Shown here: piece by piece, positions 52,967-61,610 of the stretch | Layout: each line of letters opens with the position of its first letter | How positions within the stretch are numbered: the stretch's first letter is position 1 | Source of the DNA: Tenacibaculum dicentrarchi | GTDB lineage: Bacteria > Bacteroidota > Bacteroidia > Flavobacteriales > Flavobacteriaceae | Assembly: GCF_964036635.1 (NCBI RefSeq) | Contig: NZ_OZ038524.1 | Coordinates: 2,361,001 to 2,425,000 of the forward strand | DNA: 64,000 nt | Direction: 5' to 3' | Translations under genes and position numbers: made by a program | The notes under the pieces: model-generated | The model's database searches: none | The model's input: only the letters and a program-made list of their open reading frames with translations | Told to the model about the DNA's origin: nothing

Positions 52967-53380
52967 TCATATAATAAAAACTTCATGAAGTACCTGAATA
53001 TCAAAAATTAAATCAGGCGGAGTGTAATCAGTATGTGATACATCTTGTTTTTCAAGAGCTTGAAAAAGTAATTTATAAGACGCATAAAAAGCAAGAACAA
53101 ACTTTACTTTATCAAAACTTATTTTATCTAAAGAATCTTTAAATATTTCATCTTGACCTTTAATTTGTTCTACTTCATCTTTACAACATTCTTTTTTCTT
53201 AATTATAGTTTCGCAAGTATCATTATTTGAAATACTTCCGCAACTATCTGCATTACCTAAATAAGAGGTATCAACTAAAAAATCACCACAATAATGCTTT
53301 TCTACACTAAAAGATAAGGTAGAGAATAATACTAGCAAAGCTAATAATATGGTTGATATTTTAGTAAAAAAAAGTTTCAT
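52967..53380 (-). CDS. HYC_CC_PP family protein
   Basis: A 137-residue exported protein of the family named for its motifs: HYC (29-31), CC (65-66) and PP (121-122). The N-terminus is a hydrophobic segment (about 5-25) that acts as signal or anchor. There are five more Cys/His residues that could bind a metal. It is first in the minus-strand metal cluster. A -7 element (53387-53394) lies only 6 bases before the ATG, suggesting a very short or no leader. Exact function unknown. Confidence 0.9.
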   Translation of the reverse strand: MKLFFTKISTILLALLVLFSTLSFSVEKHYCGDFLVDTSYLGNADSCGSISNNDTCETIIKKKECCKDEVEQIKGQDEIFKDSLDKISFDKVKFVLAFYASYKLLFQALEKQDVSHTDYTPPDLIFDIQVLHEVFII

Positions 53381-53386
53381 TTAGTG

Positions 53387-53394
53387 CAAATATA
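53387..53394 (-). promoter_or_regulatory. -7 element of HYC_CC_PP gene
   Basis: TATATTTG on the minus strand, a perfect match to TAnnTTTG, ending 6 bases before the ATG; the transcript would be nearly leaderless. Confidence 0.6.
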
Positions 53395-53434
53395 CAAAAA
53401 ATCATTTTTTTTATTATTTAATAATAGTTAAAGT

Positions 53435-53442
53435 TATTTTTG
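53435..53442 (+). promoter_or_regulatory. -7 element of GAF protein gene
   Basis: TATTTTTG, matches TAnnTTTG, 45 bases before ATG 53488. No -33 seen. Confidence 0.45.
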
Positions 53443-53487
53443 TAAGTTGTTAATTTAAATTACGAATAAGATACTAAATTTTTAATT

Positions 53488-53940
53488 ATGAACTTACAAG
53501 ATTTAAAAAATAATATAAATAATATTACAGAAAGTAATACTACAAAAGAAGAAAAATTACAGCAAATTTGTGACTACCTAGCAGCTAAAGTGTCTTACTA
53601 TGACTGGGTAGGGTTTTATTTTAAAAATGGAGATAAAGACGAATTAAAATTAGCACAATTTAATGGCGAACCTACTGACCATATAATTATACCTTTTGGA
53701 AAAGGAATTTGTGGACAAGTAGCTGTTAGTAATGAGAATTTTGTTGTGCAAGATGTTACAGAGCAAGATAATTATATTTCTTGTGGATGGAAAGTAAAAT
53801 CGGAAATTGTAATTCCTATTTTTGTTGATAATCAAAATATTGGTCAAATTGATATTGATTCTCACACCGCTAATATTTTTACATCAGATGATGAAGCTTT
53901 ATTAGAATATATCTGTAAAAAAGTAGCTTTATTTATTTAA
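53488..53940 (+). CDS. GAF domain protein resembling free methionine-R-sulfoxide reductase
   Basis: A 150-residue protein that is essentially one GAF domain. It has the fRMsr pattern YYDWVGFYF, IPFGKGICGQVA, NYISCGWKVKSEIVIPIF and IGQIDIDS. Of the three cysteines used by the E. coli enzyme (Cys84, Cys94, Cys118), two match (Cys75, Cys99); the position of Cys84 falls in TDHIIIPF where no Cys is present. It may be a reductase with a changed mechanism or a sensor. Stands between the metal cluster and purH, with its own promoter. Confidence 0.85.
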   Translation: MNLQDLKNNINNITESNTTKEEKLQQICDYLAAKVSYYDWVGFYFKNGDKDELKLAQFNGEPTDHIIIPFGKGICGQVAVSNENFVVQDVTEQDNYISCGWKVKSEIVIPIFVDNQNIGQIDIDSHTANIFTSDDEALLEYICKKVALFI

Positions 53941-53956
53941 AATAATAAAATAATTA

Positions 53957-53987
53957 TTGTATAACCATTAGGCTTTTAGTAGCTTTG
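53957..53987 (+). promoter_or_regulatory. Promoter of purH
   Basis: TTG (53957-53959) and TAGCTTTG (53980-53987), 20 bases apart, 22 bases before ATG 54010. I see no purine-riboswitch-like structure in this leader. Confidence 0.7.
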
Positions 53988-54009
53988 TAAGCTTAACAAA
54001 ACAACAACA

Positions 54010-55536
54010 ATGAGCAACGAAAAAACTATCAAATCTGCACTAATTTCAGTCTTTCATAAAGACGGATTAGAACCTATAGTAAAAAAATTGAACGACTTAG
54101 GAGTAACTATTTACTCTACAGGAGGAACAGAATCTTTTATAAAAGACTTAGGTATTAATGTAGTACCTGTTGAAGAAGTAACTTCTTATCCTTCTATTTT
54201 AGGTGGACGTGTAAAAACATTACATCCAAAAGTATTTGGAGGTATTTTAAATCGTCAAGATCATGATGGTGATGTTGCTGAAATGCAAGAATACAATATT
54301 CCTCAATTAGATTTAGTAATTGTTGATTTATATCCTTTTGAAAAAACAGTAGCTTCAGGAGCTCCTGAACAAGATATTATTGAAAAAGTAGATATCGGTG
54401 GAATTTCATTAATCCGTGCTGCTGCAAAAAACTTTAAAGACACTATTATTGTTTCTTCAATGGAACAATACGGCGATTTTTTAAACACAATTACTGCAAG
54501 TAACGGAACAACTACAATTAGTGATAGAAAAAAATTAGCTGCTAAAGCTTTTAATGTTTCTTCTCATTACGATACTGCTATTTTTAACTACTTTAATGAA
54601 GATGAAGTTGTTTACAAAGCAAGTGAAACTACTTCTAAAACTTTAAGATATGGTGAAAATCCACATCAAAAAGGATATTTCTTTGGTGATTTAGACGCAA
54701 TGTTTGATAAATTACACGGAAAAGAATTAAGCTACAACAATTTACTTGATGTTGATGCTGCCGTAAATTTAATGAACGAATTTAAAGGTGAAGCGCCTAC
54801 TTTTGCCATTTTAAAGCATAATAATGCTTGTGGTTTTGCACAAAGAGAAAACATATATAATGCCTATGTAGATGCTTTAGCTGGTGACCCTACTTCTGCT
54901 TTTGGTGGAATTTTAATTGCTAATACAACAATAGATAAAGCTACTGCTGAAGAAATTCATAAATTATTTTGTGAAGTAGTAATTGCTCCTTCTTTTGATG
55001 ATGATGCTTTAGATATTTTAAAAGGAAAAAAGAATAGAGTACTTTTAATTCAGAAAGAAGTTGCTTTACCTACACAAACTGTTAGAACAGCATTAAACGG
55101 TGTTTTAATACAAGATAAAGACAATATTACTGATAAGTTAGAACACTTAACATATCCTACCGATACAAGACCTACTACTGCTCAATTAGATGATTTATTA
55201 TTTGCATCTAAATTGTGTAAAAACACCAAGTCTAATACTATTATTTTAGTAAAAAACAAGCAATTATTAGCTGGTGGAACTGGTCAAACAAGTAGAGTTG
55301 ATGCCTTAACACAAGCTATTACAAAAGCAAAAACTTTTAATTTTGATTTAAATGGTGCTGTAATGGCAAGTGATGCTTTTTTCCCTTTCCCTGATTGTGT
55401 AGAAATAGCAAAAAATGCAGGAATAGAAAGTGTAATTCAGCCAGGAGGTTCTATTAAAGATCAATTAAGTATTGATTATTGTAATGAGAATAATGTTTCT
55501 ATGGTTTTTACAGGAACAAGACATTTTAAACATTAA
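54010..55536 (+). CDS. purH: Bifunctional AICAR transformylase/IMP cyclohydrolase
   Basis: Does the last two steps of IMP synthesis. The 508-residue protein has an N-terminal IMP cyclohydrolase domain (about 1-195: ALISVFHKDGLEPIV, STGGTESFI, LGGRVKTLHPKV) and a C-terminal transformylase domain using 10-formyl-THF (about 205-508: LRYGENPHQKGYF, LKHNNACGFA, AGGTGQTSRVDA, PGGSIKDQLSIDYC). It works with Fhs (7134), which supplies the formyl group. Confidence 0.98.
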   Translation: MSNEKTIKSALISVFHKDGLEPIVKKLNDLGVTIYSTGGTESFIKDLGINVVPVEEVTSYPSILGGRVKTLHPKVFGGILNRQDHDGDVAEMQEYNIPQLDLVIVDLYPFEKTVASGAPEQDIIEKVDIGGISLIRAAAKNFKDTIIVSSMEQYGDFLNTITASNGTTTISDRKKLAAKAFNVSSHYDTAIFNYFNEDEVVYKASETTSKTLRYGENPHQKGYFFGDLDAMFDKLHGKELSYNNLLDVDAAVNLMNEFKGEAPTFAILKHNNACGFAQRENIYNAYVDALAGDPTSAFGGILIANTTIDKATAEEIHKLFCEVVIAPSFDDDALDILKGKKNRVLLIQKEVALPTQTVRTALNGVLIQDKDNITDKLEHLTYPTDTRPTTAQLDDLLFASKLCKNTKSNTIILVKNKQLLAGGTGQTSRVDALTQAITKAKTFNFDLNGAVMASDAFFPFPDCVEIAKNAGIESVIQPGGSIKDQLSIDYCNENNVSMVFTGTRHFKH

Positions 55537-55571
55537 TTTATATTCAATGTAAATTACCCGCAGATTTTCAT

Positions 55572-55579
55572 TAAATTTG
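55572..55579 (+). promoter_or_regulatory. -7 element of mreB operon
   Basis: TAAATTTG, a match to TAnnTTTG, 40 bases before the mreB ATG. Confidence 0.5.
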
Positions 55580-55619
55580 TAAGATTACATTAAAAATAAG
55601 TAAAAACAACGGAATTTAT

Positions 55620-56648
55620 ATGGGATTCTTCGATTTTATGACAGAAGATATTGCAGTCGATTTAGGTACTGCAAACACACTTATAATTCACAATGGAAAG
55701 GTTGTTATTGACAACCCTTCCATTGTTGCACGTAACCGATTGACTGGTAAAATTATTGCTACTGGTCATGAAGCTAGCAGAATGCAGGGGAAAACTCATG
55801 AAAATATCAAAACAATTCGTCCGTTAAAAGATGGCGTAATTGCAGATTTTCAGGCATCCGAAGAAATGATTAAAGAATTTGTAAAGCAAATTCCGGCAAT
55901 CAAAAAGAAACTCTTTCCACCTTCATTACGAATGGTTATTTGTATTCCTTCAGGAATTACAGAGGTTGAAAAACGTGCTGTTATTGATTCGGGTCGCCAT
56001 ATGAATGCCAAGGAAATTTATTTGATTTTTGAACCAATGGCAGCAGCTATTGGTGTTGGTATTGATATTATGGAGCCTAAAGGAAACATGATTATTGATA
56101 TTGGTGGAGGTACTACCGAAATTGCAGTAATCGCTCTTGCGGGTATTGTTTGCGACCAATCTGTAAAAGTTGCTGGTGATTTATTTACTAGTGATATTAT
56201 GTATTATATGCGTACACAGCACAATTTATATGTAGGAGAAACGACTGCTGAAAGAATAAAAATACAAATAGGTTCTGCTACTGAAGATTTAGAAAGTCCG
56301 CCTGATGATATGATGGTACAAGGACGTGATTTATTAAGTGGAAAACCAAAACAAGTACAGGTTTCTTATAGAGAAATTGCCAAAGCTTTAGACAAATCAA
56401 TATTACGTATTGAAGATGCGGTAATGGAAACCTTATCAAAAACACCACCTGAATTAGCTGCTGATATTTACAATAGCGGTATTTATTTAGCTGGTGGAGG
56501 TTCTATGCTTCGTGGCTTAGACAAGCGTTTGTCTCGTAAAACAGATTTACCTGTTTATGTTGCCGAAGACCCGTTACGTGCAGTGGTACGTGGAACAGGA
56601 ATTGCCTTAAAAAACCTTGAAAAATACAAAACTGTATTAATCAAATAA
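55620..56648 (+). CDS. mreB: Actin-like cell-shape protein MreB
   Basis: Forms membrane-bound filaments that guide lateral wall synthesis. 342 residues; nucleotide-binding blocks IAVDLGTANTLI (phosphate 1), DIGGGTTEIAVIAL (phosphate 2), and the adenosine site GIYLAGGGSMLRGLDKRL. First gene of mreBCD-PBP2-rodA. The start fits the conserved MGFFDFMTEDIAVDLG. Confidence 0.98.
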   Translation: MGFFDFMTEDIAVDLGTANTLIIHNGKVVIDNPSIVARNRLTGKIIATGHEASRMQGKTHENIKTIRPLKDGVIADFQASEEMIKEFVKQIPAIKKKLFPPSLRMVICIPSGITEVEKRAVIDSGRHMNAKEIYLIFEPMAAAIGVGIDIMEPKGNMIIDIGGGTTEIAVIALAGIVCDQSVKVAGDLFTSDIMYYMRTQHNLYVGETTAERIKIQIGSATEDLESPPDDMMVQGRDLLSGKPKQVQVSYREIAKALDKSILRIEDAVMETLSKTPPELAADIYNSGIYLAGGGSMLRGLDKRLSRKTDLPVYVAEDPLRAVVRGTGIALKNLEKYKTVLIK

Positions 56649-56665
56649 ATTTTGAATGATTATTT

Positions 56666-57481
56666 ATGCAACAGCTTCTTTATTTTCTTCAGAGGTATAA
56701 AAACTTCTTGTTTTTTCTCTTTCTCGAAATTATTGCTGTTGCATTAATTATCAATAATAATTCTTTTCATAAGAGTAAATTTATCAGCTCTACAAATTTT
56801 ATTACAGGTGGGTTTTATGAAAAATCAGCGAGTTTTTCTGAATATCTATATTTAAAAAGCCGTAATAAAGAGCTTTCTCTCGAAAATACTATTCTTAAAA
56901 ACAAGCTAGAAGCGCTTTCTACTATTGTTGATTCCATCAATATAGATACGTTAAATTCAACGCAACAGTTTTTATATATAAATGGAAAAATAAACAACAA
57001 TCCTTACAATAATATTGATAACTTTATAACCATAAACCGTGGTAGTAATCACGGTATTACCAAAGAAATGGCGGTTATAAATAGTAAAGGAATTATAGGT
57101 ATTACCGACAATGTTGGTAGTAAATACTCAAGAGTTCAATCTATTTTAAACTCTAAAAGTAAAATTAACGCAGGGTTTAAAAACAATAATTATTACGGAA
57201 CTTTAAAATGGAACGGTAAAGATTATAACACCGTGCAACTAACTGATGTTCCTCGACAAACTGTTCTAAATATTGGTGATACCATTGTTACAGGCGGAAA
57301 ATCTACTATTTTCCCCAAAGGAATTTTAATAGGAAGTGTTAGTAAAATTCCTGAAAATTTATCGGCAGCAAACACTATTGATATTAAATTATTTAATGAT
57401 ATGGCTAATTTAGGGCATATTTACATTGTTACAAACCTTGATAAAGAGGCAATTAAAAGTATCGAAAACAACAATGAATAA
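56666..57481 (+). CDS. mreC: Rod shape-determining protein MreC
   Basis: Periplasmic linker between MreB and the wall enzymes. 271 residues: one N-terminal membrane helix (about 12-30), a coiled coil (about 60-90, YLKSRNKELSLENTILKNKLEA) and a beta-rich domain (about 105-265) with NRGSNHGITKEMAVINSKGIIG and TGGKSTIFPKGILIGSV, the typical MreC pattern. Starts 17 bases after mreB and overlaps mreD. Confidence 0.95.
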   Translation: MQQLLYFLQRYKNFLFFLFLEIIAVALIINNNSFHKSKFISSTNFITGGFYEKSASFSEYLYLKSRNKELSLENTILKNKLEALSTIVDSINIDTLNSTQQFLYINGKINNNPYNNIDNFITINRGSNHGITKEMAVINSKGIIGITDNVGSKYSRVQSILNSKSKINAGFKNNNYYGTLKWNGKDYNTVQLTDVPRQTVLNIGDTIVTGGKSTIFPKGILIGSVSKIPENLSAANTIDIKLFNDMANLGHIYIVTNLDKEAIKSIENNNE

Positions 57482-57980
57482 AACCATTTACATCCTATTT
57501 TTATTTGTTTTTTTATTATTACTGCAAGTTTTAGTATTAAATAACGTGTTGTTTTTAGGCTATATAAACCCTTATTTATACATCTGTTTTGTTTTTTTCT
57601 ATCCTTTAAAATCAGATCGATTTTCTTTTTTAACCTTGGCTTTTTTATTGGGTTTAGGTGTAGATACTTTTTCCAATTCAGGAGGAATACACGCGTTTTC
57701 AATTTTATTTATCGCTTATATTAGGTTGTTTTTTATCAAAAAAATATTTAAAAAAAATGAACCTGATTATTTATTATTCAGCCTAAAATTAGAAACTTTT
57801 GATAAGGTATTTAATTACACATTAATTTTAACACTTGTACATCACTTTATCTTATTTAGTTTGATTAATTTTAGTTTTTACAATATCACTAAAGTACTTT
57901 TAAACACCTTATATTCTAGTATTTTCACATTAACATTGTATTTTTTAGGTAGTTTTATCTTTAGAAAAAAATTAAAATAA
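57474..57980 (+). CDS. mreD: Rod shape-determining protein MreD
   Basis: A 168-residue inner-membrane protein with five or six predicted helices. I place the start at ATG 57474 (MNKTIYILFLFVFLLLLQVL), overlapping the mreC stop by 8 bases; a longer frame from 57426 runs back into mreC. Family hallmarks are weak, as usual for MreD, but YINPYLYICFVFFYPL, LGLGVDTFSNSGGIHAFSILFIAYIR and the position fit. Confidence 0.9.
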   Translation: MNKTIYILFLFVFLLLLQVLVLNNVLFLGYINPYLYICFVFFYPLKSDRFSFLTLAFLLGLGVDTFSNSGGIHAFSILFIAYIRLFFIKKIFKKNEPDYLLFSLKLETFDKVFNYTLILTLVHHFILFSLINFSFYNITKVLLNTLYSSIFTLTLYFLGSFIFRKKLK

Positions 57981-58037
57981 AAAATACCAATCCTCCCCTA
58001 TTACTCTGTTTATTGAGCAACACATAAAGCATCAGAA

Positions 58038-59921
58038 ATGAAACGAAGTTTTTTACTCCTATTTTTAATAACACTAGTTGGAGTCATTTATATAGCAAAG
58101 CTATTTCAATTGCAAATTATTGAGGGTGCAAATATTAACCCCATACAAAGTTCTGCCGTAAAAATTGAATATGATTACCCTGAGCGTGGTTATATGTATG
58201 ACCGTAACGGAAAATTATTAGTCGCAAATCAGCTATCATACGATGTAATGGTAGTTCCTAAAAATGTAACTCCTTTAGATACCTTAGAATTTTGTAATCT
58301 GTTAAAAATTGATACAAAAAGCTTTAAGAAACGCTTTAAAAAGGCTGAAAATTTTGCTCGTTGGCTACCTTCGGTTTTCTTAAAACAATTAGCTAAAGAA
58401 GATTTTGCTTATCTACAAGAAAAACTACCAAAATACAAAGGGTTTTATATCCAAAAGCGTATTATTAGAGATTACCCTGTTAAATCTGCTGCAAATATTT
58501 TAGGCTTTATTGCCGAAGTAAACGAAGAAAAAGCAAGAACAAATAACTACTATGAGCAAGGAGAGCTGATAGGAAAAATGGGGGTTGAAAAACAATACGA
58601 AAGAGTTCTTAGAGGTGTTAAAGGTAAAAAACGCTTTAAAAGAAACAACTTAAACAAAATTACAGGATCTTACAAAAACGGACTGTACGATACACTTGCC
58701 GTAACAGGTAAAGATTTAACCCTAACCATTGATAGCGAACTTCAAGCATACGGAGAACTTTTAATGACAGGAAAAAGAGGTGGTATTGTAGCCATTGAAC
58801 CAAAAACTGGCGAAATTTTAGCACTTATAACCGCTCCTTCCTATGACCCTAACCTATTAGTTGGAAGAAAACGCTCTCCAAATTCTGTAAAATTATTTAA
58901 TGACACTATTAATATGCCTACTTTCGATAGAGGGCTTCAAGCAATGTATCCTCCAGGATCACCCTTTAAAATACTCAACGGATTAATCGGTTTACAAGAA
59001 GAAGTTATTGATAAAGATTTTGGCGTTTATTGCCACCACGGATATAGCTACGGATCAGGAAGAAGACAGTTTATGGGCTGTCATTGTGGTATTACAGGCA
59101 GACCTATTCGTTTAAAAACAGCTATTGCAAAATCATGTAATAGTTATTTTGCTACTGTTTATAAAAAAATTATCGATAAATCGGGCAACCCAAAAACAGG
59201 AATGGATACCTGGAGTAAACACGTAGAAAGTTTTGGTTTAGGTAATTTTTTAGGATATGACCTACCTGTTGGAAGAAAAGGAACTGTTCCTGATGCCGCA
59301 TTTTATAACAAATGGTATAAAAACAGGTGGAGCGCTACTTATACAATTTCAAATGCCATTGGTCAGGGAGAAATATTAACTACACCTATGCAGTTAGCTA
59401 ATATGACAGCAGCAATAGCCAATAAAGGTTATTTTCATACACCTCATATTGTTAAAAAAATTGATAATGAAACCATTAAAGATACTCTTTATACTGCCAA
59501 AAGACATACCACTATAGCCCCAAAACACTTTCCAATTGCTATTCAAGCAATGCACGAAGTATTTACCAACGGAACCGCAAGAGGTAGTCAGGTAAAAGGC
59601 ATTGAAATTTGTGGAAAAACAGGAACTTCCGAAAATAAAACAAAAATGGTCGATGGTAAAAAAGTACAAGCAAAAGACCATTCTATATTTATTGCGTTTG
59701 CCCCAAAAGATAATCCTAAAATTGCCATTGCTATTTTTGTTGAAAACGGAGGATACGGTTCAACAATAGCAGCACCAATAACAAGTTTATTGATTGAAAA
59801 ATACCTTACAGGAAAAATTTCAAGAAAATATGTAGAAGACCGTATGATACATATGAGCCTTCAAAAAGAATATGAAAAATTAATTAAAAAAAACGATACC
59901 CTTGCGTCAGGAACGAAATAA
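58038..59921 (+). CDS. mrdA: Penicillin-binding protein 2
   Basis: Elongation-specific transpeptidase. 627 residues: membrane anchor (about 5-25), the dimerisation domain (about 45-225) with YPERGYMYDRNGKLL, and transpeptidase motifs Ser308-x-x-Lys311 (GSPFK), Ser366-Cys-Asn368 (SCN) and Lys527-Thr-Gly529 (KTG). It works with RodA, whose gene overlaps its end by 20 bases. The spacing to mreD is 57 bases. Confidence 0.97.
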   Translation: MKRSFLLLFLITLVGVIYIAKLFQLQIIEGANINPIQSSAVKIEYDYPERGYMYDRNGKLLVANQLSYDVMVVPKNVTPLDTLEFCNLLKIDTKSFKKRFKKAENFARWLPSVFLKQLAKEDFAYLQEKLPKYKGFYIQKRIIRDYPVKSAANILGFIAEVNEEKARTNNYYEQGELIGKMGVEKQYERVLRGVKGKKRFKRNNLNKITGSYKNGLYDTLAVTGKDLTLTIDSELQAYGELLMTGKRGGIVAIEPKTGEILALITAPSYDPNLLVGRKRSPNSVKLFNDTINMPTFDRGLQAMYPPGSPFKILNGLIGLQEEVIDKDFGVYCHHGYSYGSGRRQFMGCHCGITGRPIRLKTAIAKSCNSYFATVYKKIIDKSGNPKTGMDTWSKHVESFGLGNFLGYDLPVGRKGTVPDAAFYNKWYKNRWSATYTISNAIGQGEILTTPMQLANMTAAIANKGYFHTPHIVKKIDNETIKDTLYTAKRHTTIAPKHFPIAIQAMHEVFTNGTARGSQVKGIEICGKTGTSENKTKMVDGKKVQAKDHSIFIAFAPKDNPKIAIAIFVENGGYGSTIAAPITSLLIEKYLTGKISRKYVEDRMIHMSLQKEYEKLIKKNDTLASGTK

Positions 59922-61179
59922 TATTTTTGAAAACATAGATTGGCTACTCATTTTACTATATCTATTACTTGTTGGCTTTGGATGGATGAATATTTACGCC
60001 TCATCATCAACAGATACTACCCGACAATTTTTTGATTTTTCAACCAAATATGGAAAACAATTTATTTTTATAGGACTCAGTATTCCACTAATAGTTTTGG
60101 TTCTCTTTTTAAATTCAAAATTTTATGAACGATTTGCAAGTGTTCTATACGTGCTTTCGTTAGTGCTATTAGCAGGAGTTTTTATCTTCGGAAAAAAAAT
60201 TAATGGTGCAACTTCTTGGTATAATTTTGGTGGAATCGGTCTACAACCTTCCGAATTTTCAAAAGCATTTACAGCATTAGCACTCGCTAAATTAATTAGC
60301 GATAGAAAATATAATTTTAAACTACTTAAAAATCAATTAAAAGCTTTTGCAATTATTTTTTTACCCGCTCTGCTTATTGCCTTACAACCTGATATGGGCT
60401 CTGTTTTAATTTACTTCTCTTTCTTTTTTGTTTTAAACAGAGAAGGTTTAACATTAAATTATATTGTTTTTGGAACTATTTCAATTATTTTATTTATTCT
60501 AACAATCTATTTCGGAGCAAATTGGATTCTTTTCAGCTGTTTATTACTTATTAGCTCAGGACTTGCTCGTGGATTTTATAAAGACAAACGCTTTTTAAGA
60601 TTCAATGCGCTTAAAATTATATCATTATACTTATTTACAACTTTATTTATTTACGGTATCGGTTATACCTATGAAAATGTATTAGAACCGCATCAAAAAG
60701 ACCGATTTGATATTTTATTAGGAAAAACCACCGACCTTAAAAACAAAGGATATAACACCTATCAATCAAAATTAACCATTAGTTCGGGTGGTTTAGTTGG
60801 TAAAGGTTTTTTACAAGGCGACAGAACTCAAGGGAAATTTGTACCCGAACAAGAAACCGATTATATTTATAGTACTGTAGGCGAAGAATGGGGCTTTTTA
60901 GGAAGTTCGGCAGTAATTATAATATTTATGTTATTACTTTATCGAATTATTTATTTAGCCGAAAATCAAACAAATAAATTTGGACGTGTATACGGATACG
61001 GCATTGCCTCTATTCTATTTTTTCATATTGTTGTAAATATCGGAATGGTTATCGGTTTGTTACCTACTATTGGTATTCCGCTGCCCTTTTTTAGCTACGG
61101 AGGCTCATCATTATGGGGTTTTACCGTATTATTATTTATTTTTATCCGCTTAGATGCGCACAAGAAATATGATTTTTAA
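59902..61179 (+). CDS. rodA: Rod shape-determining protein RodA (SEDS glycosyltransferase)
   Basis: Peptidoglycan polymerase paired with PBP2. 425 residues with about ten membrane helices. Signatures: WYNFGGIGLQPSEFSKAFTALALAK, LPALLIALQPDMGSVLIYF (with the catalytic-region Asp) and GLLPTIGIPLPFFSYGGSSLWG. The start is the TTG at 59902, which overlaps the PBP2 gene by 20 bases; no ATG precedes the conserved NIDWLLILLY. Last gene of the cell-shape operon. Confidence 0.95.
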   Translation: MRQERNNIFENIDWLLILLYLLLVGFGWMNIYASSSTDTTRQFFDFSTKYGKQFIFIGLSIPLIVLVLFLNSKFYERFASVLYVLSLVLLAGVFIFGKKINGATSWYNFGGIGLQPSEFSKAFTALALAKLISDRKYNFKLLKNQLKAFAIIFLPALLIALQPDMGSVLIYFSFFFVLNREGLTLNYIVFGTISIILFILTIYFGANWILFSCLLLISSGLARGFYKDKRFLRFNALKIISLYLFTTLFIYGIGYTYENVLEPHQKDRFDILLGKTTDLKNKGYNTYQSKLTISSGGLVGKGFLQGDRTQGKFVPEQETDYIYSTVGEEWGFLGSSAVIIIFMLLLYRIIYLAENQTNKFGRVYGYGIASILFFHIVVNIGMVIGLLPTIGIPLPFFSYGGSSLWGFTVLLFIFIRLDAHKKYDF

Positions 61180-61203
61180 AATAAATGTTTTTATTCATAA
61201 AAC

Positions 61204-61239
61204 AAAAAAACCTCCATCAAGTAAATGATGGAGGTTTTG
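61204..61239 (-). terminator. Terminator after tRNA-Tyr (also after rodA)
   Basis: AAAACCTCCATCA / TGATGGAGGTTTT with a 6-base loop. On the minus strand it follows tRNA-Tyr and has a T run; on the plus strand it lies 25 bases after rodA. Confidence 0.85.
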
Positions 61240-61322
61240 TGGGGAGAGCAGGATTCGAACCTGCGAAGTCGTAAGACAACGGAGTTACAGTCCGTCCCAG
61301 TTGGCCGCTTTGGTATCTCCCC
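61240..61322 (-). tRNA. tRNA-Tyr (GTA anticodon)
   Basis: 83 bases including the discriminator A. Acceptor GGGGAGA / TCTCCCC, anticodon loop ACTGTAACT (GTA), the long variable arm expected for tRNA-Tyr, and a TTCGAAT T-loop. CCA is not encoded. Confidence 0.97.
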
Positions 61323-61339
61323 AAAGCTAGAAAAAAATA

Positions 61340-61371
61340 AAAGCTTCCCTTATAAAAACAAGGGAAGCTTT
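61340..61371 (-). terminator. Terminator between the two tRNA genes
   Basis: AAAGCTTCCCTT / AAGGGAAGCTTT, a 12-bp perfect stem with an 8-base loop; on the minus strand a T run follows. tRNA-Lys is therefore ended before tRNA-Tyr. Confidence 0.85.
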
Positions 61372-61373
61372 AG

Positions 61374-61446
61374 TGACCGGGCTGGGGCTCGAACCCAGGA
61401 CCCTCTCCTTAAAAGGGAGATGCTCTACCAACTGAGCTACCAGGTC
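61374..61446 (-). tRNA. tRNA-Lys (TTT anticodon)
   Basis: 73 bases including discriminator A. Anticodon loop CTTTTAA (TTT), T-stem CTGGG / CCCAG with a TTCGAGC loop. The acceptor pairs GACCTGG with CCCGGTC; position 5 (T) faces position 68 (C), a mismatch in an otherwise regular tRNA. CCA is not encoded. Fits the LysRS gene at 24910. Confidence 0.95.
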
Positions 61447-61472
61447 AATTATTATTTTCTCCTTAGCGGTTG

Positions 61473-61503
61473 CAAATATAGAACCTATTTTCGGTTTTAC
61501 AAA
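61473..61503 (-). promoter_or_regulatory. Promoter of tRNA-Lys
   Basis: On the minus strand TTTG (-33, 61503-61500) and TATATTTG (-7, 61480-61473) with a 19-base spacer, a full consensus match, 26 bases upstream of the tRNA. Confidence 0.85.
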
Positions 61504-61610
61504 ATTTTTTAAATAAAAAAATCAATAAATTTAGCATAAAAACCTGAATAAGCTCATTATCTGGATGTTAATTATCTATTATTATTTAAGTTTCCTCTAA
61601 AAAAAATTAA

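Noticed and set aside
61225..61512. 95-residue ORF across the tRNA genes
   Set aside because: It is a translation of antisense tRNA sequence and terminators.
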